Shown here one piece after another: positions 22,978 to 34,609 of a stretch of 64,000 nt of DNA (position 1 is the stretch's first letter; every line of letters starts with the position of its first letter). A program made the translations under genes and the position numbers. The notes beneath the pieces are model-generated. The model was given only the letters and a program-made list of their open reading frames with translations. It had not been told where the DNA came from and searched no databases. This DNA comes from Isoetes taiwanensis. Its lineage: Eukaryota; Streptophyta; Lycopodiopsida; Isoetales; Isoetaceae. The stretch lies in NCBI GenBank assembly GCA_021234155.1, contig JAJEKV010000004.1, forward strand, positions 22,348,320-22,412,319, in the 5' to 3' direction.

Positions 22978-23522
22978 AAATATGTAGCAAAATGATATGA
23001 ATCTTAAGAGGGAACTTGTAGCACAATATATATATTTATACTGTAACTCTACGTCTATCTACAAACAAGCTGCAACTATTAGAGCTGCTATGGAAGAGCT
23101 TTTTGAATCTTGAACGAAGTTATTCTTTTGTTGAATAGTGAATGGACTCCTCGAGCAGAAAGTTTGTGATTGCTTTGGCACTATCCCTTTTGCCATTTGT
23201 GTTGCATGGAATGTATGACTGCACAGTCGATTCTAGCTCCTCGCACATTATGCATTGTTGTTATGAATAGTTAAATTTTCTTAAATGTATGCATATGTTG
23301 CACGAAATATAGCATTTTTAAGCATAGAATGTCGATCTTAAGAAACTTGAACTTGCAAGTTGCATTTTGAGGTTGCATTTAGATAATATTTTTGGTCATA
23401 GCCAATCATGGCGGACATGAAAGGCTTTAGCACTTATTGGAGAACATTCGCAACTTTGGAGTAACTTGGATATGAATTGTAAGTTTATATTACCTTCTCT
23501 CTACTTTATTTGATTGTTAATC
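22978..23522 (+). repeat. Family B copy 3, with body and accessory segment in swapped order
   Basis: 22978-23300 matches the middle of copies 1 and 2 ('gtagcaaaatgatatgaatc', 'tgttgaatagtgaatgga', 'attctagctcctcgcac'). It is followed directly by 23307-23522, which matches 18700-18915. The order is opposite to that in copy 2. Confidence 0.75.
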
Positions 23523-24169
23523 GATATCGATACATATATAAAGCAGTTTTGAATTTTTCATTGTTTTTGTCCCCTCTCTATTTTTCGGTAGCCGCAATCT
23601 AAGTGCGGGTTCATTATGCGATGTTGATGCTTTCATGAGGAATCTTGGGCGCCATAGCCCAATGCTTCTTGAACCTTACCTTTGCCATAGCCATGGAAGC
23701 GGATCTGCGAATGGAAAAGCTTTGAAAATGTCTAGCGAGTGCCAAAAGTGATGGATTATGCATTGAATGAAGAATTTGGGAATTTAGATGCGCGCTGACA
23801 TTTACATACTGTTTGCACCGATTCAAAATTTGGAGCTCCTCTACAGCCGGTGGCATTGGAATCGGTATGGTCTATTATTTTAAATTGGGTCCTTGATTTG
23901 AGTTGTTTGATCGAAATTTCTTTTCTTTTCCTTTGGAATTGGGGCTGCTTTGTCTAAATCGTTCTCTGTTCTTACTGTAATGATTTTGATCACGGGTCTT
24001 GAATTTGGCTGTTTGATTCAAAATTTCATTTGTTTTACATTTTATTTCGTAAGCCCGTCGGAAAAGCTGCATTCTCAGAGCAATATCCGGGGAAGTATTA
24101 CTCAATTTTAGTTCTGTCAAACCTACCAAATTAAACTACATTTGGATCAATAGCGGAACTAAGAGAACA
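23523..24169. other. intergenic, nothing recognised
   Basis: Minus-strand frames of about 80 codons at 23614-23856 and 23875-24129 have no recognisable domain. The left end of the gypsy LTR may extend into this interval. Confidence 0.35.
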
Positions 24170-25976
24170 TGAAATAATCGACTAACACACAAAGAAACCC
24201 GAGAGTTCAATCTTAATATTCCATCGACTCAATGGGTTTCAAGCAGCCCCAACATGCATTTTCTAAAGGCTGACTTGAAAGAAATTAAAAAAGGGCAACA
24301 AAAGGCTGAATGGAAGGGAAGAAGGGTAGACTACACTATAGCGCCATAGCCAAAGTGCAGGCAAAGCGGGGTTATATACTGTGGCGCTCTACGCTAAATA
24401 TCTGACATCCGGCCGTACACTCTGCAGGAAATCCCCATCGGTCCTTGACCCGCCGCAGACCCCTCCGTCTATCCCACTCTGAGATGACTCTAGTGCGGGT
24501 AGGGTTTCTGAAGGTGTCTTCGTGCCCCCCTCCCTATGGGCTCCTATCTGCGGAGGAAGCATAAACAACGTCGAGAACTAGCAATAACAATACATCATAC
24601 TACCTCGAAGGGTAACCCATCCACATATCCACAACTACAAAGAAGATAATCATATGCCATAAAACATGAGAGCTCCTACCCATGGCTCGGAGCTCATAAG
24701 GAGGATGGTGACCGGTGGCTAGGCCTCAAGATAGAAGCGGAGACCGAGTCATAACAATGGCGGGGCTGGCTATGAACAATGGCTAGGGTTGACCACTCCA
24801 TCGCCCCTCACATTGCATAGTTTGCGAGAATGAGCTAGATCGGGCTCGGCATGACTCTAGCCTTGGGATCATAATCCCATGGCATCACCCATCGGGACTA
24901 TTCAGGTTGCATCTCCCGGTCTGTCGGCGGGGAAGGGTTGCATCTCCCCTTCGGGGTCTAAAGGTTCCGCAGGCGGCTAGAGAATCGTGGCGACACCGCG
25001 ATTCGTACCCGACTTAACCCCCAAAGCGGGGGCCAAGCGGCGCTTGCAGCTCACGAGGCGAGGCGACACCATTGCCCGGGAGGTGCGGACCCATGCCGGC
25101 CCACACAAAGTGACCATAGGTCCCAGCTTTGGGATCCCCGCTTAGCGGGGGATCCTCCCTCTGTATTGCCTCTAGCCCGTTGTGTAGTCTTTGAGTCATA
25201 TCATAACCCCAATAGCCCGGTGGGCTCTTATGCACAGGCCGTAACTAAGGGGAACTAAGGGGTCTAAACTAGGAGCATACTACATATGGCTCTAGGTCTC
25301 TACCCCCCTTCCCCATACAAGAGGAGCAACATGATCAACCAATATCACATACCATCATAACATAATCATAGTAACATCTTAACCTAATCATACACATCTA
25401 ACTTACAGTTAGGGTTCCTTGATTAGGGTTCAAGATGTTGAATAAGGGTTCTAGGATGGCTCTACTCTAGCTCTGAAATACTAACCCATGCGGGTGCTAA
25501 CTTCGGATGATCTACCAAGAGCACTACTCCACATACCTGCTCCAAAAGCACTCCTTCCCAATCTTGGCGTCTCCATGGTCTTCGAATTGGTCGAAGCTGT
25601 AATCCACACTCCGGGGGCTGCTGCACTAGCCTATGACACAACAAACGGTGCTCGAAACGGAGTTTCGAGTGCGTAGATGAGTCTCATGGTGCTAGGGTCA
25701 GGAAAGAGGTCTAGGGTTAGGGTTTGTGCTAATATAAGTTAGGGTCCACATGGGATGCCACGTGGCACCAATGGGGTGGGGCCGTGTGGCGGTTGCCCAA
25801 TGAGATAAGGCCATGTGGAAATGGACCTTATCCTAAGGTTATCTAAGTTAAGCATTTAACTTAGATGTGCACCCATTGCCACTTCCTAAGGTATACAAGG
25901 CTACATGAGTAGACTTGTATAGTGACGGGTCCAGGAATATACGTATTTATGGCGTATATTCCCCTGCAACGTCACG
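24170..25976 (-). repeat. 3' LTR of the chromovirus (borders approximate)
   Basis: Follows the polypurine tract in minus orientation, starting near 'CGTGACGTTGCAGG' (compare the usual TGTGACG start). GC-rich, no coding frames, with a TATA-like 'ttatatta' at about 25728-25735 and palindromic GC blocks ('ccccgct.agcgggg' near 25133-25150). The left border is set only by loss of GC-rich character and is uncertain by some 100 bp. About 1.8 kb is within the range of plant chromovirus LTRs. Confidence 0.5.
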
Positions 25977-25990
25977 TTCTCCCCCCTTAG
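25977..25990 (-). other. polypurine tract
   Basis: Minus strand CTAAGGGGGGAGAA, immediately upstream of the 3' LTR start. It is the expected primer for plus-strand synthesis in an LTR retrotransposon. Confidence 0.65.
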
Positions 25991-26822
25991 GATAATGGTG
26001 TCCTCAGCATTACGCTAAGGTAACTACACTACATGTTCCTGCAAAAACCATTTACATGCAACTTCTATTATTCAATTAACATATAGTATAGGCTATATTT
26101 ATACTTATACAAAATTATATAGCCTTAACAACAGTAATACTATAGTAAGTCAAAACATTATCACATAACATTAGGGTTCATAATTTTTAAGTCTAAATTA
26201 TGCCTCCCCGCCTCCACGTAATGCGCTCCCGTCGGTGCTCCCCTATGCTTTCGCCACGCGGTAGCACATTACGTTAGTTAATTAATAAATTGTGGTTTTA
26301 GGGGACCACCTCCCTTACCTACCTCCTTGAGCGAACTACCGGCTCAAGGTTACCCTACCTTGCACCGATCATGGCCCCTAAGGATTTGAGCTTAAGGAAC
26401 ATTTAAGATGCTCCTATCATAGCCCATGATCAAGTGCTACCTTGTACTTTCGGTTACGGATTTGCGAGTACTCCCCGATGCATCATGCCCCAAGGGTTTC
26501 AAGCTAGGGAATGTCTCACGATCCCATCATCGCGCATGACCACTTAACCTTCACCATGACCCCCCTATGGCCAGGTGCGCGTTCCCCGTATCGTGGCATA
26601 GAGAGCATCCGACAGATGTCCCATCATCGCCCACCATGCCTTACTTCCTCTCTCGCATGACCCTAATGGTCATGGCACCTCTGGTCTTGGCGTCGGCCTA
26701 GAGAATGCCTTAAAGGCGTATCCCATCATAAGCCTACGTTCCAAGAAATTGGCACATGCACTCTACTAACTAGAATACATATACCAGAGCTAAGGCTAAC
26801 TAAGAAACATACTAAGCTAACC

Positions 26823-27071
26823 TCACGGCTGGTATTCGTCGACCAAGTCGGAGATGACTTCGCCATCAAACTCCTTCATGAACTCACGGGTATTGTTTCT
26901 CCAAGTCACCTTCAATACCCATATCAGCGTCTTCCACGGGCAAGTGTTTCCACTTGACCAAATCTTTGGAAGGCGAGACCTCCTAGTCTTCTTGAATGAC
27001 TTATCAAGAAGCAATTCAGGCACAATTTCAACTTGCTCTTCTGTCATTTCCAACAAAGTTGGAGTATCCAA
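26823..27071 (-). pseudogene. chromodomain region of the integrase tail
   Basis: In the minus frame shifted from the open one, the sequence at about 26900-26960 reads 'DLVKWKHLPVEDADM', the core of a chromodomain (KWKxxPxEDATW in plant chromoviruses). In the open frame this is lost, so a frameshift separates it from the start of the ORF. The Trp after 'EDA' is replaced. Chromodomains steer integration to modified chromatin; this copy cannot do so. Confidence 0.7.
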
Positions 27072-27084
27072 AACCTCATCAGGG

Positions 27085-27891
27085 TTACCTTTTCAATAAA
27101 CTTACGTGGAAGACCTTGTGAACCTTGAGGTGTGCCGGAAGATCCAACTTGTAGGCCTGAGAGCCCACTCTCTCCAAGATCTTAAACGGACCGTCCCACC
27201 TAGGGGCGAGCTTCTTGCAATTCCCTATGCGAAGCTTAGCTTGCTTCACCTTGATCTTCAACCACACATTGTCGCCCACCTTGAAGTCCCTTACGGTCCT
27301 GTGCCTGTCGGCTACACTCTTCTGCCGACTTCTTGCTGCTAAAAGGTGCCCCCTTACAGCTTCCACCAACTGCTGCATATCTCCTAGCATTTCTTTGGGG
27401 GATGCCGATCTTTGACCGCGAGTTGTGCCAAGTGTCTGCGGGGTGAGGCGGTACGTGAGTCGATCATAAAGGGAGACATCACGGGATGACTCTGCCCGTC
27501 TTGTTGTGGCGAACTCTACCAAGTGGATGAAATCATCCCACTTGGATTGCTTATTCCATACATAACCCGAGCATATCTTGATGATGCGATTCGTCGCTTC
27601 CGATCGGCCATCCGTGCGAGGATGGTAAGCCGTGCTCATCGAGCTTAGTGCGGATCATGGCAAAAGATCACGCCGGAATGCACTCATGAACTTAGAATCC
27701 CTATCTGAGATTATCTCTCGAGGCATGCCATGGAGTCTAAAATCTCCTTTACAAATCGAGCGGCGGTGTCTAAAATTTTGTGTCAAAGTAGTTTTGCAAG
27801 GCACAAAGTGTGCCATCTTAGATAATTTATCTCGACCACCATTAGTGCATCTTTGCCTCGAAGAGTCTAAGAAGTCTGTAATAAAATCCAT
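27085..27891 (-). pseudogene. gypsy integrase core and C-terminal domain
   Basis: Two frames. 27891-27655 carries 'MDFITDF' and 'IISDRDSKFMSAF' (second catalytic Asp of the DDE triad). 27639-27085 carries 'MSTAYHPRTDGRSEATNRI' and the GPY/F-like C-terminal part 'PRWDGPFKILERVGSQAYKLDLP' split here as 'PRWDGPFKILERVG' and 'AYKLDLP'. A frameshift lies at about 27640-27655. 'TNRIIK' replaces the usual 'NRTLE', so the catalytic Glu is not evident. Confidence 0.85.
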
Positions 27892-27963
27892 GCTTATTAC
27901 TTCCCATTTTGCATTCGGCCTTTGCCAAAGGTTCCAAAGCTCCGGAATCGAAGGCTGCTCGCC

Positions 27964-28698
27964 TTAGTCTGGCGGCTGTGGCATTCGAATATATCTGGCT
28001 ATCTGTTTCTTCATTCCCGGCCAGAAATAGCTACTTCGAATCTTGAAATACGTCTTCATAAATCCTGCGTGCCCGGCTATTGGGCTGTTGTGTGTGTCAT
28101 GAAGAATTAACTTCCTTACTCTTGACGATTCGGGCACACACAACTTATCTTTATGGTACAAGAGGTTGTCTTCCTTCCTATAATGTTTGAAAGCCTCCCG
28201 CTCCTTATCTATTCTAGCCTCCTTAGAGAGGCTTGCCCATACCTCCTTGAAATCACCATCAGACGGCAATGTCTCCTCAATTTTCTTACCATACCCACTC
28301 GAAAGAGTTGATATAGCATTACAATGCGTTCTCGTCTCGAATGGTCTCCTAGAGAGGGTATCTGCAACAACATTAAGCTTGCCGGGCTTATACACTATGT
28401 CAAAATCATATTCCTCAAGGAATTCCATCCACCTCCTTTGCCTTAGGTTGAGGAGTGGTTGGGTGAAAAGATATTGAAGGCTCTGGTGGTCAGTATCTAA
28501 CTGAAACTTCCTCCCCGACAAATAATGCCTCCAAATCCTTAGTGCCCGACAATGGCTCATCTTCTTGGGTAAGCGTTGGCGCTCATCTTCTTGAGTCGTG
28601 GCGACTACCCTTCCTTCTTGCATCAAGGCACTTTTTGTTGCTATCTTGCTCGCATCCATGGCTACTAGCTTATCTTTGCTCGGATCACGGAAGGACAA
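27964..28698 (-). pseudogene. gypsy RNase H and integrase zinc finger
   Basis: 244 codons open. The RNase H part has 'DTDHQSLQYLF' and 'KPGKLNVVADTLSRR'; the integrase HHCC region begins 'HDTHNSPIAGHAGF' and ends 'YFWPGMKKQIARYIR'. The first RNase H Asp region ('VAMDASKIATKSALMQEG') is present but altered from the usual 'TDAS..GIGAVL'. The downstream Cys pair is not in frame. Confidence 0.85.
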
Positions 28699-28779
28699 AT
28701 TTGGAGGCTGTCGTTAGAGCCTCTTTGAGCTTCTCAAAGGAAGCTTGGACTTTTCTAACCAATGGTTAGTCAATCCTTA

Positions 28780-29950
28780 ATCTTTTTGGCCTTGGTGAGG
28801 TCCGATAAGGGGGACGCCCACCTAGCGAAGTCCTTTACAAACTTCCTATAGTATCCTGCCGGGCCCAGAAAACTTCTCATACGCCCACGTTCCTTGGGCT
28901 GGCCAATCAACTATTGCCTCAATCTTTGGCGGATCTGTAGAAATCCCTTCATTTTGTTACCACGTGCCCCAAATATTCCACTCGACCTGTTGCAAAGTGG
29001 CATTTGGAGAGCTTCCCATGCAACCGATGCCGTCTCAACTTCTCCTACACTCTTCTCAAATGCTGGCAATGCTCTTCAATGGACTTGCTGTAGACTAGGA
29101 TGTCGTCGAAGAATACAATGACAAACTCGTCCAAGAACTCCCTGAAGATGTCGTTCATGAGACGCATGAATGTTGCCGGGGCATTCGATAAGCCAAAAGG
29201 CATTACTGTAAACTCGAAGTGCCCGTACCGCATTCTGAAGGCGGTCTTATGGATATCTTCTTCCTTTATCCTTATTTGGTGGTAACCTGACCTTAAGTCA
29301 ATCTTAGAGAAAACTTTCGCTCCTTGGAGCTGATCCATCAAATCATCTGTCCTTGGCAGAGCATACTTATTCTTTATCGTCTGCTTGTTAAGCTGGCGAT
29401 AGTCTATACACATTCTTAGGCTCTCGTCTTTCTTCTTGACGAAGAGTATGGGTGCCCCAAAGGGAGACACACTTGCTCTTATAAATCCAAGGTCAAGCAA
29501 TTCCTACAGCTGCTTCTTGAGCTCTATCAACTCTGAGGTGCTCATTCTGTAAGGTGCCTTGCTGGTAGGCTTAGCATCTGGAGCCAATGTGATTTCACAC
29601 TCTACACCCCTATAAGGTGGTAACTGACGGATTTCATCCGGAAATACATCATTGAACTCCCTAATTAGCCTTGCTACTGGCTTGGGCAACTGATTCCCAT
29701 TTAGGTCATTTCCCTTCTCTTTACTTGGTTCAATTGCCTCTAACCTCAGAATATAATCCACCTTGTTCCTTTCTATACTCTTTCTTAGCTGCTTCATAGA
29801 AATGCACTGCATAGGAGAAGCTACCTTCTTACCTTTTACTATGAATCTGTTGCCGTCCGGCGCCGTCATGGAGATCTCCTTAGCTGGCTTTAGGAACTCC
29901 ATTCCTACTATAAGATCATACTTTCCAATATCCATGACTTCTACCCCCAT
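28780..29950 (-). pseudogene. gypsy reverse transcriptase
   Basis: 29950-29504 ends with 'LPPYRGVECEITL' and 'APYRMSTSELIELKKQL', the N-terminal edge of RT. After a stop, 29500-29045 has '[15 protein letters not shown]', '[12 protein letters not shown]', '[15 protein letters not shown]', '[13 protein letters not shown]' and the catalytic box '[10 protein letters not shown]' (Phe where Ile/Val is usual before DD; both Asp kept). The connection-domain phrases 'LGPAGYYRKFV' and 'SFEKLKEALTT' follow in other frames down to about 28690. At least three frame breaks. Confidence 0.9.
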
Positions 29951-29973
29951 CAGCCACTTGCTTCCACTAAGGT

Positions 29974-30192
29974 CTATGTCAAACGTGATCCTCCTCCCCT
30001 TATGTGGCGAATGGCACCACTTGCCATGCTAACTGGCCTTGGCTTTGACTTCAAGACCTTGCTCTTCATTAGGGCAGCAAGCCTAGGAGAGGCAAAGTTA
30101 TGAGAGCTACCTGTATCTATCAAGACTAGGTATGGACTGCTATCTATGATTCCCTCAGTCGAGATGACTGTGGATTGATTCTCAACATCCAC
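29974..30192 (-). pseudogene. gypsy aspartic protease
   Basis: 'YLVLIDTGSSHNFASPRLA' has the catalytic D-T/S-G motif with the plant Ty3/gypsy 'SSHNF' extension. The frame stops at 29974; the downstream part 'DLIVGMEFL' is in the next frame (29950-29504), so protease and RT are split. Confidence 0.85.
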
Positions 30193-30329
30193 TGACTCAA
30201 TAGCTGCACAGATTTTGCACTCACCTTCAATGAAATCTTGGGCTTCCTGCTTGTCGTCATCTTTGTCGTCACCCTCGGTTGGAGATTCCCAATCGCAGGA
30301 TTACGCCTTATTTTTTTGCATGGCCGAAT

Positions 30330-31489
30330 GGGCGGTTATTGTTATTCTGTGCCCTGGCTGGAAGCACCTAAAACACAACTTCTTCTCAATGCACTCCTAT
30401 CTCTTCTCCTTAGGGATGTTGTCTAAAAGGCGCTTGAGCGAACTGCCCCCTGATCCATCCTATGGCTTGCGGTCTCCAAAGTGCTTTCCCTGAGCTTTCC
30501 CATGTTGTTGGCCTCCGGCTGGCGTGTTTGCTGCTTGCCTATTCTGATACTGCCTTGTTGTTTTACCCTTGAACGGCAATTGTTTCTCTCCTGGAGTTGC
30601 TGGTGCTTCTTCCAAACTTAAGGCCTTGTCCTCGGCCTCCCCGACTGTCTTTGGGTTAATTGCTCGAACTAACCTCTTGATGTTACTGTTGAGTCCTTCA
30701 ATGTAACCATCGACCGCTTGTCTCTCTGTGATTCTGGGCACATTGAGTCTTAGCCTCATAAATTCCTCGGTATACTTGGCTACCGATAAGGTACCTTGGT
30801 TCAATCTGTAGAACTGTTGGATCTGCCTGCTAGTGTGCGATCTCGGCATGTAATGTTTGCGGAAAGCTTTACTGAATGTCTTGAATCTGCAGCTGTTTCA
30901 TCTCAACTTATTAGACTTAGCATACCCTTTCCACCATATCCTTGCTGGGCCTATTAAATTGGCTGTAGCAACCTTCCCTATATCTTTGTCTTTCATCTTG
31001 GTAAAAATTACCAAACTCTTCCATTTCATCAAGCCAAGCTTACGCTTCCATGCGACTTTGTCTTTCCACTGGCCCGACCAAGCTTCCTTGTTTTCCAAAC
31101 ATTACTCATGCCTTTGTCCACTTTCTTTCGATAATCATGCGCGCCTTCCTGCTTTTTCCTACCTTGTGATGCATCGACTCATCCTCAATGCATTTGTGTC
31201 GGAGGCATCGATCGCTAAATTTGGATGGTGTTGGACTCTTTCTGCTTCTCCGTTTTCTCTTTCTGTCCTTGACATTTCCTTGATTCTCTTCCCCTTCTGG
31301 CTGTGGAGCCTCATCAACACCTTGCACAGGGGGTGGAGGTAGTGGTGGAGGTCCGTATTCCTGAGCATTCATCAATGAGGTTGCCCACTGAAGTAGGTTA
31401 TGCATCTGGTTTCTCATCTGCGTGAGCCTTGCATTCACTGTTTCCACCGTCATTTCATCGTTGTTGTCGTCTTGTTCTCGCCCAAACAA
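30330..31489 (-). pseudogene. gypsy gag with zinc knuckle
   Basis: 31489-31106 begins 'MFGREQDDNNDEMTVETVNA', with an acidic/proline-rich N-terminus. Fragments in two further frames carry 'ANLIGPARIWWKGYAK' and the retrotrans_gag core 'QFYRLNQGTLSVAKYTEEF', 'VDGYIEGLNSNIKRLV'. Near 30340-30390 a CCHC knuckle 'CFRCFQPGH' is present, but its last Cys is missing. At least two frame breaks. Confidence 0.85.
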
Positions 31490-31783
31490 GTTTCTAGGTA
31501 CCCAATGGTGCTGCCGGCCCTGGCCTTGAGACCCTGAGCCGATGTTCCTTGCTGCAAGTATTGGTCATCAATGCTTGTTATTTAAGTTATACATTATTCA
31601 TCCTTATTTACAAGACAATTATTGTTAGGTACAAAAGAAATCATATCAAAACTCCACTTATAAGTCAAGGGCAATATATATCAATTAATATATAAGTGTT
31701 ATACATTTATATGAAGTACATGATAATTCATAGAACTGAAGACATTCAATACAATTTAGAAGATCAATGAAAACAGAAAATAT

Positions 31784-33310
31784 TCATCTTCGATGCCCCT
31801 TCATCGATTTGAAGAAGTTCTTGACATCCCTGAGTCGTAGTCCTTTGCTGACGTTCCGCAAGATGTTCCTGGGAAGACCCCCCTTAAGTGCTCGAGCCAT
31901 TTGGGTTGCAGGGAGTTCGGGTGCCGTTGCTGCCACTACCGTCATTGTTGCGTCCCTGAGGTGGCCTCTGGCGAAGTCCAGGCAGTGGAGTGCCACGGAT
32001 CTCTTGAAGAGGATGATATGATCCGTTACGGGATCTAGTTTGGCGTGCTGCCCGAAGCCAGAGAGTGCTATGAGGAGCGCCACCGACTCTTCTCCTCGTG
32101 GGCTGAACTTCTTGTGAAAAACTATCATCTGCCCTTGGCTGAGGGCTGGAAGATAGTACCGGAGTGCCTTACCCTTCCCTATGGCCTTCGAACCCGTGCC
32201 CCTTCTCTGAGCTGCTTCGCCGTAGGCGTCTAATGCCAAGAGGTCTTCATGGTCCCTCCACATGGTCGTTGTGCTCTCCAGATTGATGCTACTGGATGCC
32301 TCCCGCATACTCCTGGAACGAACTGTTCGGCTAGAGCTTGGGCCTCTTCCTGGTTTGTACAATCTGCTTTGTATTTGTTGAAACTCCTCCTCTGGGATGA
32401 TTGGTTCCTGTTGCCGATACATCTCCCTTATCTGCTCATAGGCTGCTATATCTAACATTGTCTCCCCAGCATAAGAGTGCCGCTCTGCTAGCTCCCTTGG
32501 GATTTCCTGATAGGAATAGTCGATGAAGTCGCTGTGCTGCTCCTTTGCCATCAAGCCTAGGAGCTCGTCGATTCTAAGCCCTTCTTCTTGGCAGTAAGGA
32601 AGGTTGAGGATGTCGTTTGCCAAGATGTACTCCTCTCCATCGATGACTATTGGCGATAGGGCTGTGATGCCGATTGGTGGCTCATAGGCCCGCCTGATTT
32701 CATCATCATGCCTGGCTATTCGCCTCTCGATCCTTGTCGCCTCTCTGCTTTCCCAACCTGGGTTTTCTTCCCCTAGCTGCTCGTAGTCTTGCTCGATCTG
32801 CAGTGCTGGTGTCCCTGATGTCATGCCATGGAACATGTACTCCGAGGACTCGATCTCGTGGATGTGGCTTTGCTCCCTTCGAGTGTCGAGTGGCGCTAGG
32901 TCCAAAGGCTGAATTGAGGGCTCTCCCACCTTGTTGATTGCCTTATACTGCATGAATAGAGCGAGGGCTGCATGGGCTGAGAGATATCTATGCCTATTGT
33001 GCTTGCAGGTCATGTAGTCGGGCATGGTTCTTGTCCTATCCCACAGCTTGTTTTTGCCCTTGGATCCTCCCCTTAAGGCTTGGCTAAGCGAATCTAGGGA
33101 TACCCATTTCCCTTCCCTAGGCGGCAAGCTAACTTCCCAGGGTAGGATCTGCTGATCATATTGGCAAATGATGTCAGTATAGAAGGGTGTTCTGGTCAAT
33201 GTTGCATGAAGATCAAAGAGATGGTCGAATACATGGAAGGCCTATTCAGCAGGAAAATCATGGATATGGTTGGCAGTATCATACCATCAGACAAAGCTAC
33301 TGGGCGCCAT
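31784..33310 (-). pseudogene. unidentified TE-associated or host gene (ORF b)
   Basis: The open part (33199-31784, 471 codons) extends upstream in frame through two stops to an ATG at 33310 ('MAPSSFV'). A TATA box at 33421-33428 stands about 115 bp further up. The protein is hydrophilic with acidic and basic stretches; its C-terminus is basic ('NFFKSMKGHRR'). I recognise no domain. The stops at about 33288 and 33243 (minus strand) disrupt an otherwise long frame, which suggests a recent pseudogene. Lying between a chromovirus gag and a second odd ORF, in the same orientation, it could be an accessory ORF of a long-leader LTR element (Tat/Ogre- or Athila-like) or an unrelated gene. I cannot assign a function. 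Confidence 0.4.
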
Positions 33311-33420
33311 TGAGCAGAGATAAGTGTAGAAAATGACTTGGAAAGATTGATGGAAGCTTGGAAAATTGCCTAAGATGACAAGAGCAGTTCTGGTGAAGGG
33401 AAAATGGCAAATGAGGCCCC

Positions 33421-33428
33421 TTTTATAG
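33421..33428 (-). promoter_or_regulatory. TATA box upstream of ORF b
   Basis: Minus strand 'TCTATAAAAGGGG', a canonical plant TATA context, with the ATG of 'MAPSSFV' about 115 bp downstream and a pyrimidine-rich leader between. Confidence 0.5.
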
Positions 33429-33610
33429 ACTATGGTCTGCCTTGGGTTCCGTGCACAAGGGTTCTTGATGGAATAGACTTTTGTTCTAAAACTATGGATG
33501 TCCAAATGAGCTACCATCAAGTGCAAATCTAAGCAAAACCAGGCAAGAAACACTACATGGCAGTTTGTTGGATCAAATTTGGTCAATCCATGCCAAAAAA
33601 GGGTCAACCC

Positions 33611-34072
33611 GAGTCGATTCGCGTAAATAGGCTATGCGTTGCGAACGCAGGGCGATTTTGCGCAGATCATCCCGGTTTGGCTGATTTGGGAGATGATTAG
33701 ACATTTCTAGGGGTTATAAGATGCTAACATGCCTATTTGGGTGGACTCTAATCTAGCTAGCAACTTGTTTCAAGCAAAATGGACATCTAAATTGGCCCTG
33801 CGTCGCGAACGCAGACGCATTCTGCGCGGATCGACCCGGTTTGGCCAGAAGTTGGCATTTTTAGATGATTCTTTGCTGAAATTAACTTCTAAACTGGGTT
33901 CCTAGGCAAATTCTAAACAATTTACTATCTTTTAGCACAAATTTTCAATCATTTTTGTCCCAAATCCTAGTACCCGGGTTGATTCGCGCAAAAGCGCTCT
34001 GCGTCGCGAATGCAGGTCGATTTTGCGCGGCGCATGTCGATTTTGCGCGGATCGACCCGGGTTCGCCGATTT
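33611..34072. repeat. three GC-rich motif blocks between ORF a and ORF b
   Basis: The palindromic core 'tgcgtcgcgaacgcag' (minor variants) occurs at 33635, 33799 and 34000. Each is followed within about 15 bp by 'ttttgcgc' or 'attctgcgc' and then 'gatc.acccggtttggc' or similar. In the last block 'tcgattttgcgcgg' is itself doubled. The surrounding DNA is AT-rich, so the blocks stand out. Function unknown; such motifs occur in LTR or leader regions of some large plant retroelements. Confidence 0.7.
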
Positions 34073-34609
34073 TTGAGGCAAAATTGATTTCTTTGTGCTG
34101 GGACCTATGGCATTTAACCTATTACAAGCATTTTAAGCTTTATACAAAAAAATGTACTACAATCTAGCTTACTTAATTACACTTTCGAAGCATAATACAA
34201 TCAAATTACAAAAAAAAGGAACTTATATATATATGAAAAAAAGTTAAGTACATTGAAAAACTTTATCTAATTACAAAACTTGAGGCCTCAGGGTCTCTCT
34301 TTGCGGATTCTCCGCGCCAAGTGCAGGCCCTTAGGCATAACGGTTACCCGCTTGGCGTGGATGGCGCAAAGATTCCCTTCTTCAAAGAGCTGAATTAGCT
34401 CTGCCTCTGCTGGTTAGGGGTGTGACCCTATAATCAGTCCGGAACTCCTGCATCACCTACCGGAGGAGCCGCTCAAAGGGCGCCTTCCGGATGAGGAGAT
34501 TAGTACACTATTGAAAGTGCCTAATTTCCCTAAATACCCGGGCGTGCCGGGAGTTAGGTCCGTGGTGGACCTTCTTCGGCTTCTCTGGCCTGGGTGGCAG
34601 CGGCTTGGG

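Larger units (their letters stand above)
24170..31490 (-). mobile_element. Ty3/gypsy chromovirus, degraded, minus strand
   Basis: Reading leftwards from 31489 the order is gag, zinc knuckle, protease, reverse transcriptase, RNase H, integrase (zinc finger, core, C-terminal), chromodomain, polypurine tract, LTR. This is the canonical order of a plant chromovirus. Every domain is recognisable, but the frame changes or is stopped at least eight times, so no functional polyprotein can be made. The right-hand (5') LTR and a primer-binding site were not found next to gag; instead unrelated ORFs begin at 31784. The element is dead and probably truncated or rearranged at its 5' side. Confidence 0.85.

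Noticed and set aside
25133-25150. Rho-independent terminator-like GC palindrome
   Set aside because: It lies in the LTR of a plant retrotransposon; bacterial terminators do not apply.
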